Shown here in pieces: positions 16,964-24,346 of a stretch of 64,000 bases of DNA. The stretch is from Nocardioides sp. LHD-245 (GTDB lineage: Bacteria > Actinomycetota > Actinomycetes > Propionibacteriales > Nocardioidaceae): NCBI RefSeq assembly GCF_030929495.1, contig NZ_JAVFWN010000017.1, positions 102,061 through 166,060 of the forward strand, read 5' to 3'. Position 1 is the first letter of the stretch. Each line of letters opens with the position of its first letter. The position numbers and the translations under genes are program-made. A model generated the notes under the pieces. That model did no database searches, was not told where the DNA came from, and was given only the letters and a program-made list of their open reading frames with translations.

Positions 16964-17214
16964 GTGCGGTCCGAGGTCGGGTACCTCGGCCTGCCGTCGA
17001 GCGCGCGGAGGGTGGCCTGGATTCGCTCGACCCGCTGATCGGCCTGGTCGAGTCGTCGGTAGTACTCGGCGAGGCGGCGCTCGCTCTCGAGAACGGCCGA
17101 CAATGCTCGGGAACGATCGTCGAGGAGGCTGCTGTGCTCGAGCTGGATCTTGCTGCGATCGAGAAAGGCTGCCCGTCGCTCGTCGTAGAGCGCCTCGACC
17201 TCGTCGGCATCCAT
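16960..17214 (-). CDS. Small coiled-coil hypothetical protein
   Basis: This 84-residue Arg/Glu/Leu-rich protein is predicted to be one long helix (residues 1-70), with no signal peptide and no recognised domain. It begins 2 nt after the stop of the heptad-repeat protein gene upstream, so the two are probably co-transcribed. It overlaps the end of the convergent dehydrogenase gene by 4 bases. I do not recognise the family. The shared coiled-coil character of the pair suggests that they interact, which is inference only. Confidence 0.55.
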   Translation of the reverse strand: MDADEVEALYDERRAAFLDRSKIQLEHSSLLDDRSRALSAVLESERRLAEYYRRLDQADQRVERIQATLRALDGRPRYPTSDRT

Positions 17215-17216
17215 CG

Positions 17217-17519
17217 TCAGACCGCCGGCGGCAGACGCTTCAGGATCTCGGCGAGCTGTCGGCCATGCTCGATGAGGGTCTCATCGATCGTGGTGACCTT
17301 GTTCTCGATCGTGGTGACCTTGTTCTCGATCGTGGTGACCTTGTTCTCGATCGTGGTGACCTTGTTCTCGATCGTGGTGACCTTGTTCTCGATCGTCGTG
17401 ACCTTGTCTTCGATTACGGCGATCCTGCGGTTCTGATCGGTCAGCAGGCCGTAGAGCGCGACGACGTCATTGGTGTTGCGCTCGACGCTGAGCTCGAGGT
17501 CGGGGTTGGGTGCGGGCAT
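17217..17519 (-). CDS. Heptad-repeat coiled-coil hypothetical protein
   Basis: This is a 100-residue protein whose central part (about residues 36-78) is a run of near-perfect heptads, KVTTIEN, with Val and Ile at the a and d core positions, ending in a Leu-rich tail. That is the pattern of a parallel coiled-coil oligomer. No membrane segment or signal peptide is seen. The ATG at 17519 has a strong GGAGGA Shine-Dalgarno with 5-nt spacing, supporting a real gene. The repeat is encoded by identical 21-nt DNA units, so copy number may vary between strains. Confidence 0.7.
   Translation of the reverse strand: MPAPNPDLELSVERNTNDVVALYGLLTDQNRRIAVIEDKVTTIENKVTTIENKVTTIENKVTTIENKVTTIENKVTTIDETLIEHGRQLAEILKRLPPAV
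17286..17411. repeat. 21-nt tandem repeat (five perfect copies plus one diverged)
   Basis: Five identical 21-nt units run from 17286 to 17390, and a sixth copy with three mismatches follows at 17391-17411. Each unit encodes one coiled-coil heptad on the minus strand. Identity at third codon positions points to recent slippage or duplication. Confidence 0.92.
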
Positions 17520-17551
17520 CGTTCCTCCGAGGGGTACGGGGTGCTGTGACC

Positions 17552-18835
17552 CTACGACGACTCGCCACCCCGATCCAGCGAGCCGGCGGCGCCTGTGGAC
17601 AACCGCGCGCGCCGCCAGCCGTTCCAGTGCCAGTGCAGGAACCGGTCGGTGGCCCGGACCAGGTGCTGGGACCGGATCGACGGGAAGACGTCGAAGGCGT
17701 GCTGGGCGCCCGGCAGCTCGGCGTAGGTCACCGTGCGCGTCGAGGTCGCACGCAGTGCCGCGACGAAGGCCCGCGCCTGTCCCGGGTCGACCAGCGTGTC
17801 CTGCGACCCGTGGACGACGAAGAAGTCGGGCGCCTCGGGGGTGACCCGCAGCAGCGGGCTGGCCTCCTCGAAGACGGCGCGCTCCGCGCGCGGGGACCGC
17901 TTGAACACGATCGGAGCGAGGAACCGGTCCCGCATCAGCTCGGCGCTGCGCAGTCCGCTCGCGCCGGCGAGGTCGTAGACGCCGTAGTAGGGGACGGCCG
18001 CCTGCACGCTGGTGTCGGCGGACTCGAAGCCGGGCTGGAACTCCGGGGCGTTCGGCGTCACGGCCGCGAGCGCGGTGAGGTGCCCGCCGGCCGAGCCGCC
18101 GGTGATCGCGATGTAGTCGGGGTCGCCGCCGTACTCGGCGATGTGCGCCTTGATCCACGCGATCGCGGCCTTGACGTCGATGATCTGCGCCGGCCACGGG
18201 TCGCGGGGCGCGAGCCGGTAGTTGATCGCGACGCAGACCCAGCCCTTGGCGGCCAGGTGCTGCATGAGGGGCAGGCCCTGCTGGTCCTTGTTGCCGATCG
18301 TCCAGCCGCCGCCGTGCACCTGGAGCAGCACGGGCGCGCCGCCGGCGGGAGTGACCTCGGAGGTGTAGACGTCGAGCAGGCCCCGGCGCCCGTACGGCGC
18401 GAACGGGATGTTCCGGTGCACCTCGACCCCGGCCCTGCGGGCCGCGGCGCGGAAGGCGAACGGGTTGGCGACCCGGCGCCACGGTGTGGCCAGCTCGGCC
18501 GGGGTGGGCTTCGCGTCGAGCTGCTCGACGTAGTCCACGCCCAGTCCCTCCACCAGGGCGTCCTCGGCATCGGTGACGGCCTGCCGACTCTGCCGGATCA
18601 GGTGGACCAGCCCAGCGCTGGTCAGGCCGGCCAGTGCGAGTCCGCGCCAGTCGCGCCGCGAGCCGGTGGCGTGGGCCGCGGCGTCGGCCGCCGTGAGTCC
18701 CAGGAGGTGGGGCGCCAGCTCGCCGGTGATCCAGCCGGCGAAGAAGGCGGGGATCCCGGCCCGGAACCCGGGGAGCGGGCGGATGGCGTTGGCGGTCAGC
18801 GCCGCCGTGACGAGCTGGCGGCGTACGAATCCCAT
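17552..18835 (-). CDS. Alpha/beta hydrolase, HSL-type esterase/lipase (LipC-like)
   Basis: This is a 427-residue carboxylesterase of the hormone-sensitive-lipase group. The oxyanion motif HGGGW is at residues 174-178, nucleophile Ser248 lies in GGSAG, and Asp346 (SQD) and His379 (QHAFD) complete the triad. The first 100 residues form a hydrophobic, Ala-rich extension that may contact membrane. Size and the extension resemble mycobacterial LipC, whose gene also neighbours a WS/DGAT gene. The ATG is preceded at 6 nt by TACTCT, so a leaderless transcript is likely. Confidence 0.85.
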   Translation of the reverse strand: MGFVRRQLVTAALTANAIRPLPGFRAGIPAFFAGWITGELAPHLLGLTAADAAAHATGSRRDWRGLALAGLTSAGLVHLIRQSRQAVTDAEDALVEGLGVDYVEQLDAKPTPAELATPWRRVANPFAFRAAARRAGVEVHRNIPFAPYGRRGLLDVYTSEVTPAGGAPVLLQVHGGGWTIGNKDQQGLPLMQHLAAKGWVCVAINYRLAPRDPWPAQIIDVKAAIAWIKAHIAEYGGDPDYIAITGGSAGGHLTALAAVTPNAPEFQPGFESADTSVQAAVPYYGVYDLAGASGLRSAELMRDRFLAPIVFKRSPRAERAVFEEASPLLRVTPEAPDFFVVHGSQDTLVDPGQARAFVAALRATSTRTVTYAELPGAQHAFDVFPSIRSQHLVRATDRFLHWHWNGWRRARLSTGAAGSLDRGGESS

Positions 18836-18863
18836 GACGCGAGAGTATCCGGATCGTTGTGAG

Positions 18864-18885
18864 AAACTGGTACTCGTTCTAGTTT
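18864..18885. promoter_or_regulatory. Degenerate KstR-like operator with flanking AAACT/AGTTT arms
   Basis: TGGTACTCGTTCTA (18868-18881) keeps a good right half (GTTCTA), but the left half has TAC instead of AAC. Outer arms AAACT (18864-18868) and AGTTT (18881-18885) are symmetric about the same centre. TAGTTT (18880-18885) is a possible -10 box for the WS/DGAT gene at 18903. Confidence 0.5.
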
Positions 18886-18902
18886 TCCATGGGGGTTGGC
18901 GG

Positions 18903-20333
18903 ATGGATCGGCTGTCGGGACTGGACGCGAGCTTCCTCTACCTGGAGACGCCCGCCCAGCTGATGCACGTGTGCGCGGTCATGGTGCTCGACCCGGCCAC
19001 GATGACCGCGCCGTACTCCTTCGCCGCGATGCAGCGTGAGATCGACCTCCGGGTGCGTGACGTGCCGGGCTTCACGCGCAAGGTCCGCGGCGTGCCGCTC
19101 GGTCTCGACCACCCGGTGTGGGTGCGCGACAAGGACTTCGACATCGAGCGTCACGTGCACCGTCTGGCGCTGCCCACGCCCGGCGGGTACGCCGAGCTGA
19201 TGGACCTGTGCGCCCATCTCGCGTCGCTGCCGCTCGACCGCTCGCGCCCGCTGTGGGAGATGTGGGTGATCGAGGGCTATCGGCCGGAGGGGAGCGACGA
19301 CGAGAAGGTCGTCGTGTTCGCGAAGATGCACCACGCGACCGTGGACGGCGTCTCCGGCTCGAACCTGATCTCGCACCTGTGCTCCCTCGAGCCCGACGCG
19401 CCGCCGCTGGTCCCCGAGAACGCGCCGCACCCACGGGACCCGGGGCGTGGCGAGCTGCTGGGCCGGGCCGTCATCGGCACCGCCACCCGCCCGGTGACCC
19501 TGGTCAAGGTGCTCAAGCCCTCCGCGCAGCTGGTCACCCGCAGCATCGGCCGCGCCCGGCAGGGCACCGCCATGGCCGCGCCGTTCTCCGCGCCGCGCAC
19601 CTCCTTCAACGGCACCATCACCTCGCACCGGTCGATCGCGGTGGTCGACCTCGACCTCGAGGAGATCCGCCGGATCAAGAAGGTCACCGGCACGACGGTC
19701 AACGACGTCGTGCTCGCCGTCTCCGGGGGCGCGCTGCGGGCCTACCTCGCCGAACGTGACGAGCTGCCCGAGTCCTCGCTGCTGGCCACGGTCCCCGTGA
19801 GCGTGCGCGACAGCTCGCGGCGCGCGACGGGCGCCAACAAGGTCTCCGCGCTGTTCACCAAGTTGGGCACCGACATCGAGGACCCACTGGAGCGGCTGCG
19901 GATGCTCGCCGAGCGCAACCAGCACGCCAAGGAGCACCACAACGCGATCAGCGCCGACGCCCTGCAGGACTGGGCGGAGTTCGCCGCGCCGCGGACCTTC
20001 GGTCTCGCGGTGCGCGCCTATGCCAACCTGCGCCTGGCCGAGCGACACCCGGTCGTGCACAACCTGGTGATCTCCAACGTGCCCGGACCGCCGATCCCGC
20101 TCTACTTCATGGGCGCCCGGATCGACGCCCTCTGCCCGCTGGGGCCGGTCTTCCACGGCGCCGGGCTCAACGTCACCGTGATGTCCAACGCGGGGCAGAT
20201 GCACGTCGGCGCGATCGCGTGCCGCGAGTCGATGCCCGACACCGACGCGCTGGTCCGCCACTTCCCGGCCGAGCTCGAGCGGCTCAGCGCGGCGGTGGAG
20301 CATCTCGGCGGAAGTCCCGGCGCCGCGCGTTGA
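18903..20333 (+). CDS. Wax ester synthase / diacylglycerol acyltransferase (WS/DGAT)
   Basis: This is a 476-residue bifunctional acyltransferase that joins acyl-CoA to diacylglycerol or a fatty alcohol to make storage lipid. The active-site motif HHATVDG is at residues 143-149, and the family start LSGLDASFLYLETP and the later NVPGPPIPLYFMGA block are clear. Length matches mycobacterial Tgs enzymes. It lies divergent from the LipC-like esterase gene across a degenerate KstR-type site. Steroid degradation releases acetyl- and propionyl-CoA, so lipid storage in the same regulon is plausible. Confidence 0.9.
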   Translation: MDRLSGLDASFLYLETPAQLMHVCAVMVLDPATMTAPYSFAAMQREIDLRVRDVPGFTRKVRGVPLGLDHPVWVRDKDFDIERHVHRLALPTPGGYAELMDLCAHLASLPLDRSRPLWEMWVIEGYRPEGSDDEKVVVFAKMHHATVDGVSGSNLISHLCSLEPDAPPLVPENAPHPRDPGRGELLGRAVIGTATRPVTLVKVLKPSAQLVTRSIGRARQGTAMAAPFSAPRTSFNGTITSHRSIAVVDLDLEEIRRIKKVTGTTVNDVVLAVSGGALRAYLAERDELPESSLLATVPVSVRDSSRRATGANKVSALFTKLGTDIEDPLERLRMLAERNQHAKEHHNAISADALQDWAEFAAPRTFGLAVRAYANLRLAERHPVVHNLVISNVPGPPIPLYFMGARIDALCPLGPVFHGAGLNVTVMSNAGQMHVGAIACRESMPDTDALVRHFPAELERLSAAVEHLGGSPGAAR

Positions 20334-21210
20334 CGGTCGCGGCGGCCTCGACGAAGCGCGGCACGAACCTCTCGGCGCCGAGGACGCACCCCGCGTGCCC
20401 GTCGTCGACCTCGTGCACGGTCGCGCCGGGGATCGCCCGGGCCAGCGCGAGCTGCCGCGAGGTCGGGATCACCCGGTCGCGCATCATCGCGACCACCGCG
20501 GTCGGTACGTCGATCCGGCCGAGCCAGGGCCGCGAGTGGTGCTGTCCCAGGGCGGCCAGTGCCTGCCCGACCGCCCAGGGGCTGGTCGAGCGGAACTCCC
20601 GCAGTGCCCACGCGTGCAGGTCCGAGGGCTCGAGGTCGACTCCGCGGGCCGCGGCCCGGGCGGCCCGGAGCGCGGTGCGGGACCGCGACACGCCGCGCAG
20701 CGCGAGCATCGTGGTGCCCATCCCGAGGAAGAAGCCGCGCTCGGCCGGGGTGAGCTGGAACCGGTCGGTCGTGGCGCCCAGCACCAGGCCGCGCACCTTC
20801 TCGGGGTGCTGGCGCCAGACCCGCTGGGCGACGATCGAGCCCATCGAGTAGCCGCCGACGATCACGTCCGGCAGATCGAGGACCTCGATCAGCGCGGCCA
20901 CGTCGTCGGCGCAGTCGACGAGGCGGAACTCGGCGCTCTGGATGCCGCGACCGTGCCAGCGCTGGTCGAGCGTGACCACCCGGAAGCGCTCGGACAGTGG
21001 CGCGATCGCCGGGAACCAGGTGAGCAGCCCCGTCGTGCCCAGTGCGTGCAGCAGCACGATCGTGGGGGAGGTGAGGTGGGGTCCGGGCGTGTCGGTCACG
21101 AAGGTCGCGCCGCCCCGGCCCGGCAGCTCCACCATCCGTCCCGGAGGGATCGAGGTCGGCGGCAGCCGGACGCGGTGGCGTGCGACGTCGACGAGTGAGA
21201 CGGCCCCCAT
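20284..21210 (-). CDS. Alpha/beta hydrolase
   Basis: This is a 308-residue alpha/beta hydrolase. The oxyanion region LLHALGTTG is near residue 55, the nucleophile elbow GYSMG at 120-124 (Ser122), and the C-terminal catalytic His lies in DDGHAG. No signal peptide is present. The ATG is 7 nt after a minus-strand TAGTGT hexamer, which itself overlaps the KstR-like site shared with the divergent chsE operon. The 3' end overlaps the WS/DGAT gene tail by 50 bp. The ester or C-C substrate is unknown; co-regulation suggests a steroid intermediate or CoA ester. Confidence 0.82.
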   Translation of the reverse strand: MGAVSLVDVARHRVRLPPTSIPPGRMVELPGRGGATFVTDTPGPHLTSPTIVLLHALGTTGLLTWFPAIAPLSERFRVVTLDQRWHGRGIQSAEFRLVDCADDVAALIEVLDLPDVIVGGYSMGSIVAQRVWRQHPEKVRGLVLGATTDRFQLTPAERGFFLGMGTTMLALRGVSRSRTALRAARAAARGVDLEPSDLHAWALREFRSTSPWAVGQALAALGQHHSRPWLGRIDVPTAVVAMMRDRVIPTSRQLALARAIPGATVHEVDDGHAGCVLGAERFVPRFVEAAATVNARRRDFRRDAPPPR

Positions 21211-21217
21211 GCGGACA

Positions 21218-21237
21218 ACACTAGAACACGTTACAGT
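21218..21237. promoter_or_regulatory. KstR-like operator over two divergent leaderless promoters
   Basis: TAGAACACGTTACA (21222-21235) fits the KstR consensus. TACAGT (21232-21237) lies 6 nt before the GTG at 21244, and on the other strand TAGTGT (21223 down to 21218) lies 7 nt before the ATG at 21210. The operator therefore overlaps the -10 boxes of both divergent genes. Confidence 0.82.
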
Positions 21238-21243
21238 TTCACT

Positions 21244-23415
21244 GTGGATGCAGAGGCGATCAACGCAGTCCGCGCCGTCGTCGGCGAGGTCCTGGAGCGC
21301 GAGTCCGACGCCAGCGAGTGGTCCGCCTGGGCCGCCGCCGGGCTGACCTCGCTTCCCGTCCCCGAGGAGCACGGCGGCGAGGAACTCGGCCTCGCCGAGG
21401 TCTCCGTGCTGCTGCGCGAGACCGGGCGGGCCGCCGTCCGGGTCCCCGTGTGGGAGACGCTGTGCTGCGGCGCGCTCACCCTGGCCGACCACGGCACCGA
21501 CGCCCAGCGCAAGGAGCTGCTGCCCGGCATCGCCGCGGGCGAGCTGGTCGTGACGCCCGCCCTGCGCGGCGAGGCGGCGTACGCCGACGGCGCGGTCTCC
21601 GGGCGCAAGCTCGCCGTGACCTTCGCGGACCGGGCCGCTCGGCTCCTGGTCACCGCGCGCGACGGGGACCGCGAGGTCGTCGTCCTGGTCGACCCCGCCG
21701 GGCCCGGTGTCACCCTGCTGTCCGCCAGCGCGTCCGGCGCCTCTCCACAGCACACGGTCGTCCTTGACGCAGCGCCCGCCGAGCCCCTCGCGGACGGGGC
21801 GGCGGCACGTCTGCATGACCTGGCCCGCGCCGGTCTCGCGGTCACCGCGGCGGGGGTGCTCGCCGGTGCCCGCGACCTGACCGCCGACTACGTCAAGGGC
21901 CGCCGGCAGTTCGGCCGCGCGCTCGCCGAGTTCCAGGCCGTCTCGCTGCAGATGGCCGACGTCTACGTCGCCTCGCGCACGCTCGACCTGGCTGCGGACA
22001 ACGTCGTGTGGCGGGTCGCCGGGGGACTCCCGGCCGATGACGACCTCGCCGTCGCTGGCTACTGGGCCAGCCAGGTGGCGCCGTACGCCCTCCGCACCTG
22101 CCACCACCTCCACGGCGGCATGGGCGTCGACATCACCTACCCGCTCGTCGCGCTCACGACCTGGGGCACCGACCTCGCCCACGCGCTCGACACGACGGCC
22201 GCCGACGTGCCGGTCGAGAGCGCGGCGGCCAAGAACCGCGAGCTCACCGACGACCAGCGCGCCCTCAAGGCGCGGCTGCGCGCGTACTTCGGCGGCATCG
22301 CGGCCGAGTTCGACGGACTGCACGACCCCGATCCCGTCGAGGGAGCGTGGGACCGCCACGGTCCGACCTACGAGCGGCTGATCCGCCGTCTCGGGACCGA
22401 CGGCTGGATGGGCGTCGGCTGGCCGGAGGAGTACGGCGGCCACGGGCTCGGCGAGATCGAGCAGACGATCTTCGCCAACGAGGCCCAGTACGCCGACGTG
22501 CACCTGCCGTCGGTCACCCTGCAGACCGTCGGCCCCACCCTGATCCGCTACGGCACGCAGAAGCAGAAGGACCTCTTCCTCGAGCGCATCCTCAGGGGCG
22601 ACGTGCACTTCGCGATCGGCTACAGCGAGCCCGACGCGGGCACCGATCTCGCGTCGCTGCGCACCACCGCGCGGCTGGTCGAAAGCGACGGCGACCCGTA
22701 CTACCTGGTCAACGGACAGAAGATGTGGACCACCGGCGGCCACCAGGCCGATTACCTGTGGCTCGCGGTGCGCACCGACCCGGACGCCCCCAAGCACAAG
22801 GGCATCTCGATCCTCATCGTGGACACGAAGGACCCCGGCTACAGCTGGACCCCGATCATCACCGCCGACGGCTCCCACCACGTCAACGCGACGTACTTCA
22901 ACGACGTCCGGGTCCCCGTCGACATGCTGGTCGGCGAGGAGAACCAGGGCTGGAGGCTGATCACCACCCAGCTCAACCACGAGCGGGTCATGCTCGGCCC
23001 CGCCGGCCGGATCGAGGGCCTGCGCGACCGTGTCGTCCGTTGGGCAGGGGCGGCCGGCGTACTCGACCGTTCCGACGTGCGGGACGCGCTCGGCAGGGCG
23101 ACGGCGGTCTTCCGCATCAACGAGCTCCTCAACTGGGAGGTCGCGCGCGCCGCGGCCGCCGGCGAGATCAAGGTCGCCGACGCGTCCTCCTCGAAGGTGT
23201 TCGCCTCCGACCAGGTGCAGCACCTGCTCGCCGACCTGATCTCGCTCGTGCACCGCCACGGTGACGCGGGGGAACAGGAGACGAAGAAGTTGCTCGACTA
23301 CCTCGACGCGCAGGCCAAGCGGAACCTCGTGCTCACCTTCGGTGGCGGGGTCCAGGAGGTCCAGCGCGAGCTGATCTCGATGTTCGGCCTCGGCCTGCCG
23401 CGGGTGCCGCGATGA
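21244..23415 (+). CDS. Fused steroid-CoA dehydrogenase, ChsE1-ChsE2-like
   Basis: This 723-residue protein is made of two acyl-CoA dehydrogenase units. The N-terminal one (1 to about 330) has RRQFGRALAEFQAVSLQMA and HGGMGVDITYPL. The C-terminal one (about 340-723) has GYSEPDAGTDLASLR and QKMWTTGG and ends in FGLGLPRVPR. FadE28 and FadE29 of M. tuberculosis (339 and 387 residues, alpha2beta2 ChsE1-ChsE2) add up to almost this length and are encoded in the same order before chsH2, chsH1 and ltp2. The enzyme should desaturate the three-carbon side chain of 3-oxopregnene-20-carboxyl-CoA. The start is a leaderless GTG. Confidence 0.85.
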   Translation: MDAEAINAVRAVVGEVLERESDASEWSAWAAAGLTSLPVPEEHGGEELGLAEVSVLLRETGRAAVRVPVWETLCCGALTLADHGTDAQRKELLPGIAAGELVVTPALRGEAAYADGAVSGRKLAVTFADRAARLLVTARDGDREVVVLVDPAGPGVTLLSASASGASPQHTVVLDAAPAEPLADGAAARLHDLARAGLAVTAAGVLAGARDLTADYVKGRRQFGRALAEFQAVSLQMADVYVASRTLDLAADNVVWRVAGGLPADDDLAVAGYWASQVAPYALRTCHHLHGGMGVDITYPLVALTTWGTDLAHALDTTAADVPVESAAAKNRELTDDQRALKARLRAYFGGIAAEFDGLHDPDPVEGAWDRHGPTYERLIRRLGTDGWMGVGWPEEYGGHGLGEIEQTIFANEAQYADVHLPSVTLQTVGPTLIRYGTQKQKDLFLERILRGDVHFAIGYSEPDAGTDLASLRTTARLVESDGDPYYLVNGQKMWTTGGHQADYLWLAVRTDPDAPKHKGISILIVDTKDPGYSWTPIITADGSHHVNATYFNDVRVPVDMLVGEENQGWRLITTQLNHERVMLGPAGRIEGLRDRVVRWAGAAGVLDRSDVRDALGRATAVFRINELLNWEVARAAAAGEIKVADASSSKVFASDQVQHLLADLISLVHRHGDAGEQETKKLLDYLDAQAKRNLVLTFGGGVQEVQRELISMFGLGLPRVPR

Positions 23416-23960
23416 GCGCCCCCGTCGAGACCCAGGGGCTGGTCCCCTCCGACGTCCACGAGCACGTGCTCGCGGAGGCCGAGCGGATCAAGGGCTGGGG
23501 CGAGGCCGCCGAGCGGGTCGCGCGCGACGAGGTCAACCAGCCGACGATCAACAACTGGCTCGAGGCGATGGGGCTCGACAACCCGCGCTTCACGGCCGGC
23601 GAGGCGCCGCCGTCGATGGCCCAGGTCTGGACCATGTACGGCCTGGGAGGAAAACCGTCCGAGGACGACCCGCTGCACGCGATGATGCGGGTGCTGACCG
23701 ACGCCGGCTTCACCGCCGTCCTCGGCACCAACTGCGAGCAGTCCTACGACCGCTACCTCGCGGTGGGTGAGCGAGTCCGGGTCACCACCGCGCTCGACTC
23801 CGTCGTCGGCCCGAAGGCCACCGGCATGGGCGTCGGCTACTTCGTCACGTCGCGCAACACCTGGTACGTCGACCACCCGGACGGACGCAGTGAGCGGGTC
23901 GCGACCATGCTGTTCCGGGTCCTGAAGTTCATCCCGAAGGCCAGCGAGGAGCAGGCATGA
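23412..23960 (+). CDS. MaoC-like protein, N-terminal part of ChsH2
   Basis: This is a 182-residue hotdog-fold protein coupled to chsE by an ATGA overlap. It matches the MaoC-like half of ChsH2, the subunit that pairs with ChsH1 in the steroid enoyl-CoA hydratase. It lacks the Asp/His hydratase motif seen in the ChsH1-like protein, which fits a binding rather than catalytic role. In mycobacteria this domain is fused to a DUF35 domain; here the coding sequence stops and a separate DUF35 gene begins at the ATGA overlap. Confidence 0.85.
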   Translation: MSAPVETQGLVPSDVHEHVLAEAERIKGWGEAAERVARDEVNQPTINNWLEAMGLDNPRFTAGEAPPSMAQVWTMYGLGGKPSEDDPLHAMMRVLTDAGFTAVLGTNCEQSYDRYLAVGERVRVTTALDSVVGPKATGMGVGYFVTSRNTWYVDHPDGRSERVATMLFRVLKFIPKASEEQA

Positions 23961-24346
23961 GCGGCCCGGTACGCCCGGTCGTCAACCGGGACAACGCCTA
24001 CTTCTTCGAGGGCACTCGCGTCCGCGAGCTGCGGATCCAGAAGTGCAACGCCTGCGGCGTGCTGCGCCACCCGCCTGGCCCGGCCTGCCCGGACTGCGGC
24101 GCCTTCGACCGCGGCTACGTCGTCGCCGCCGGCACCGGCACCGTGTTCTCGTACCTCGTCCACCACGCCCCGCAGGTGCCCGGCAAGGAGCTGCCGCTGG
24201 TCGTCGCCCTGCTCGACCTCGACGAGGGGGTGCGGATGGTGGCCGAGATGACAGGTCCCGTCGAGATCGGCGACCGCGCAAGCGTCGGCTGGAACGTGGT
24301 CGACGACGACCTGACTCTCCCGATCTGGACGAAGGTGGGCCGATGA
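23957..24346 (+). CDS. DUF35 OB-fold/Zn-ribbon protein, C-terminal part of ChsH2
   Basis: This 129-residue protein has an N-terminal helix, a zinc ribbon (Cys30, Cys33, Cys44, Cys47) and an OB-fold acyl-CoA-binding domain (DUF35). DUF35 domains bind thiolase-like partners; the ChsH2 DUF35 domain is known to form the active complex with the aldolase Ltp2, whose homologue is encoded two genes downstream. As a free-standing protein it could serve Ltp2 without being tied to the hydratase. It starts at an ATGA overlap with the MaoC gene. Confidence 0.87.
   Translation: MSGPVRPVVNRDNAYFFEGTRVRELRIQKCNACGVLRHPPGPACPDCGAFDRGYVVAAGTGTVFSYLVHHAPQVPGKELPLVVALLDLDEGVRMVAEMTGPVEIGDRASVGWNVVDDDLTLPIWTKVGR

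Noticed and set aside
17286..17411. Regular short repeats as a possible CRISPR array
   Set aside because: The units are contiguous 21-mers without spacers and encode heptads in frame.
21211..23259. Upstream extension of the alpha/beta hydrolase frame on the minus strand
   Set aside because: The extension runs antisense through the fused dehydrogenase. The hydrolase has a good ATG at 21210 and normal length, with its own -10 box.
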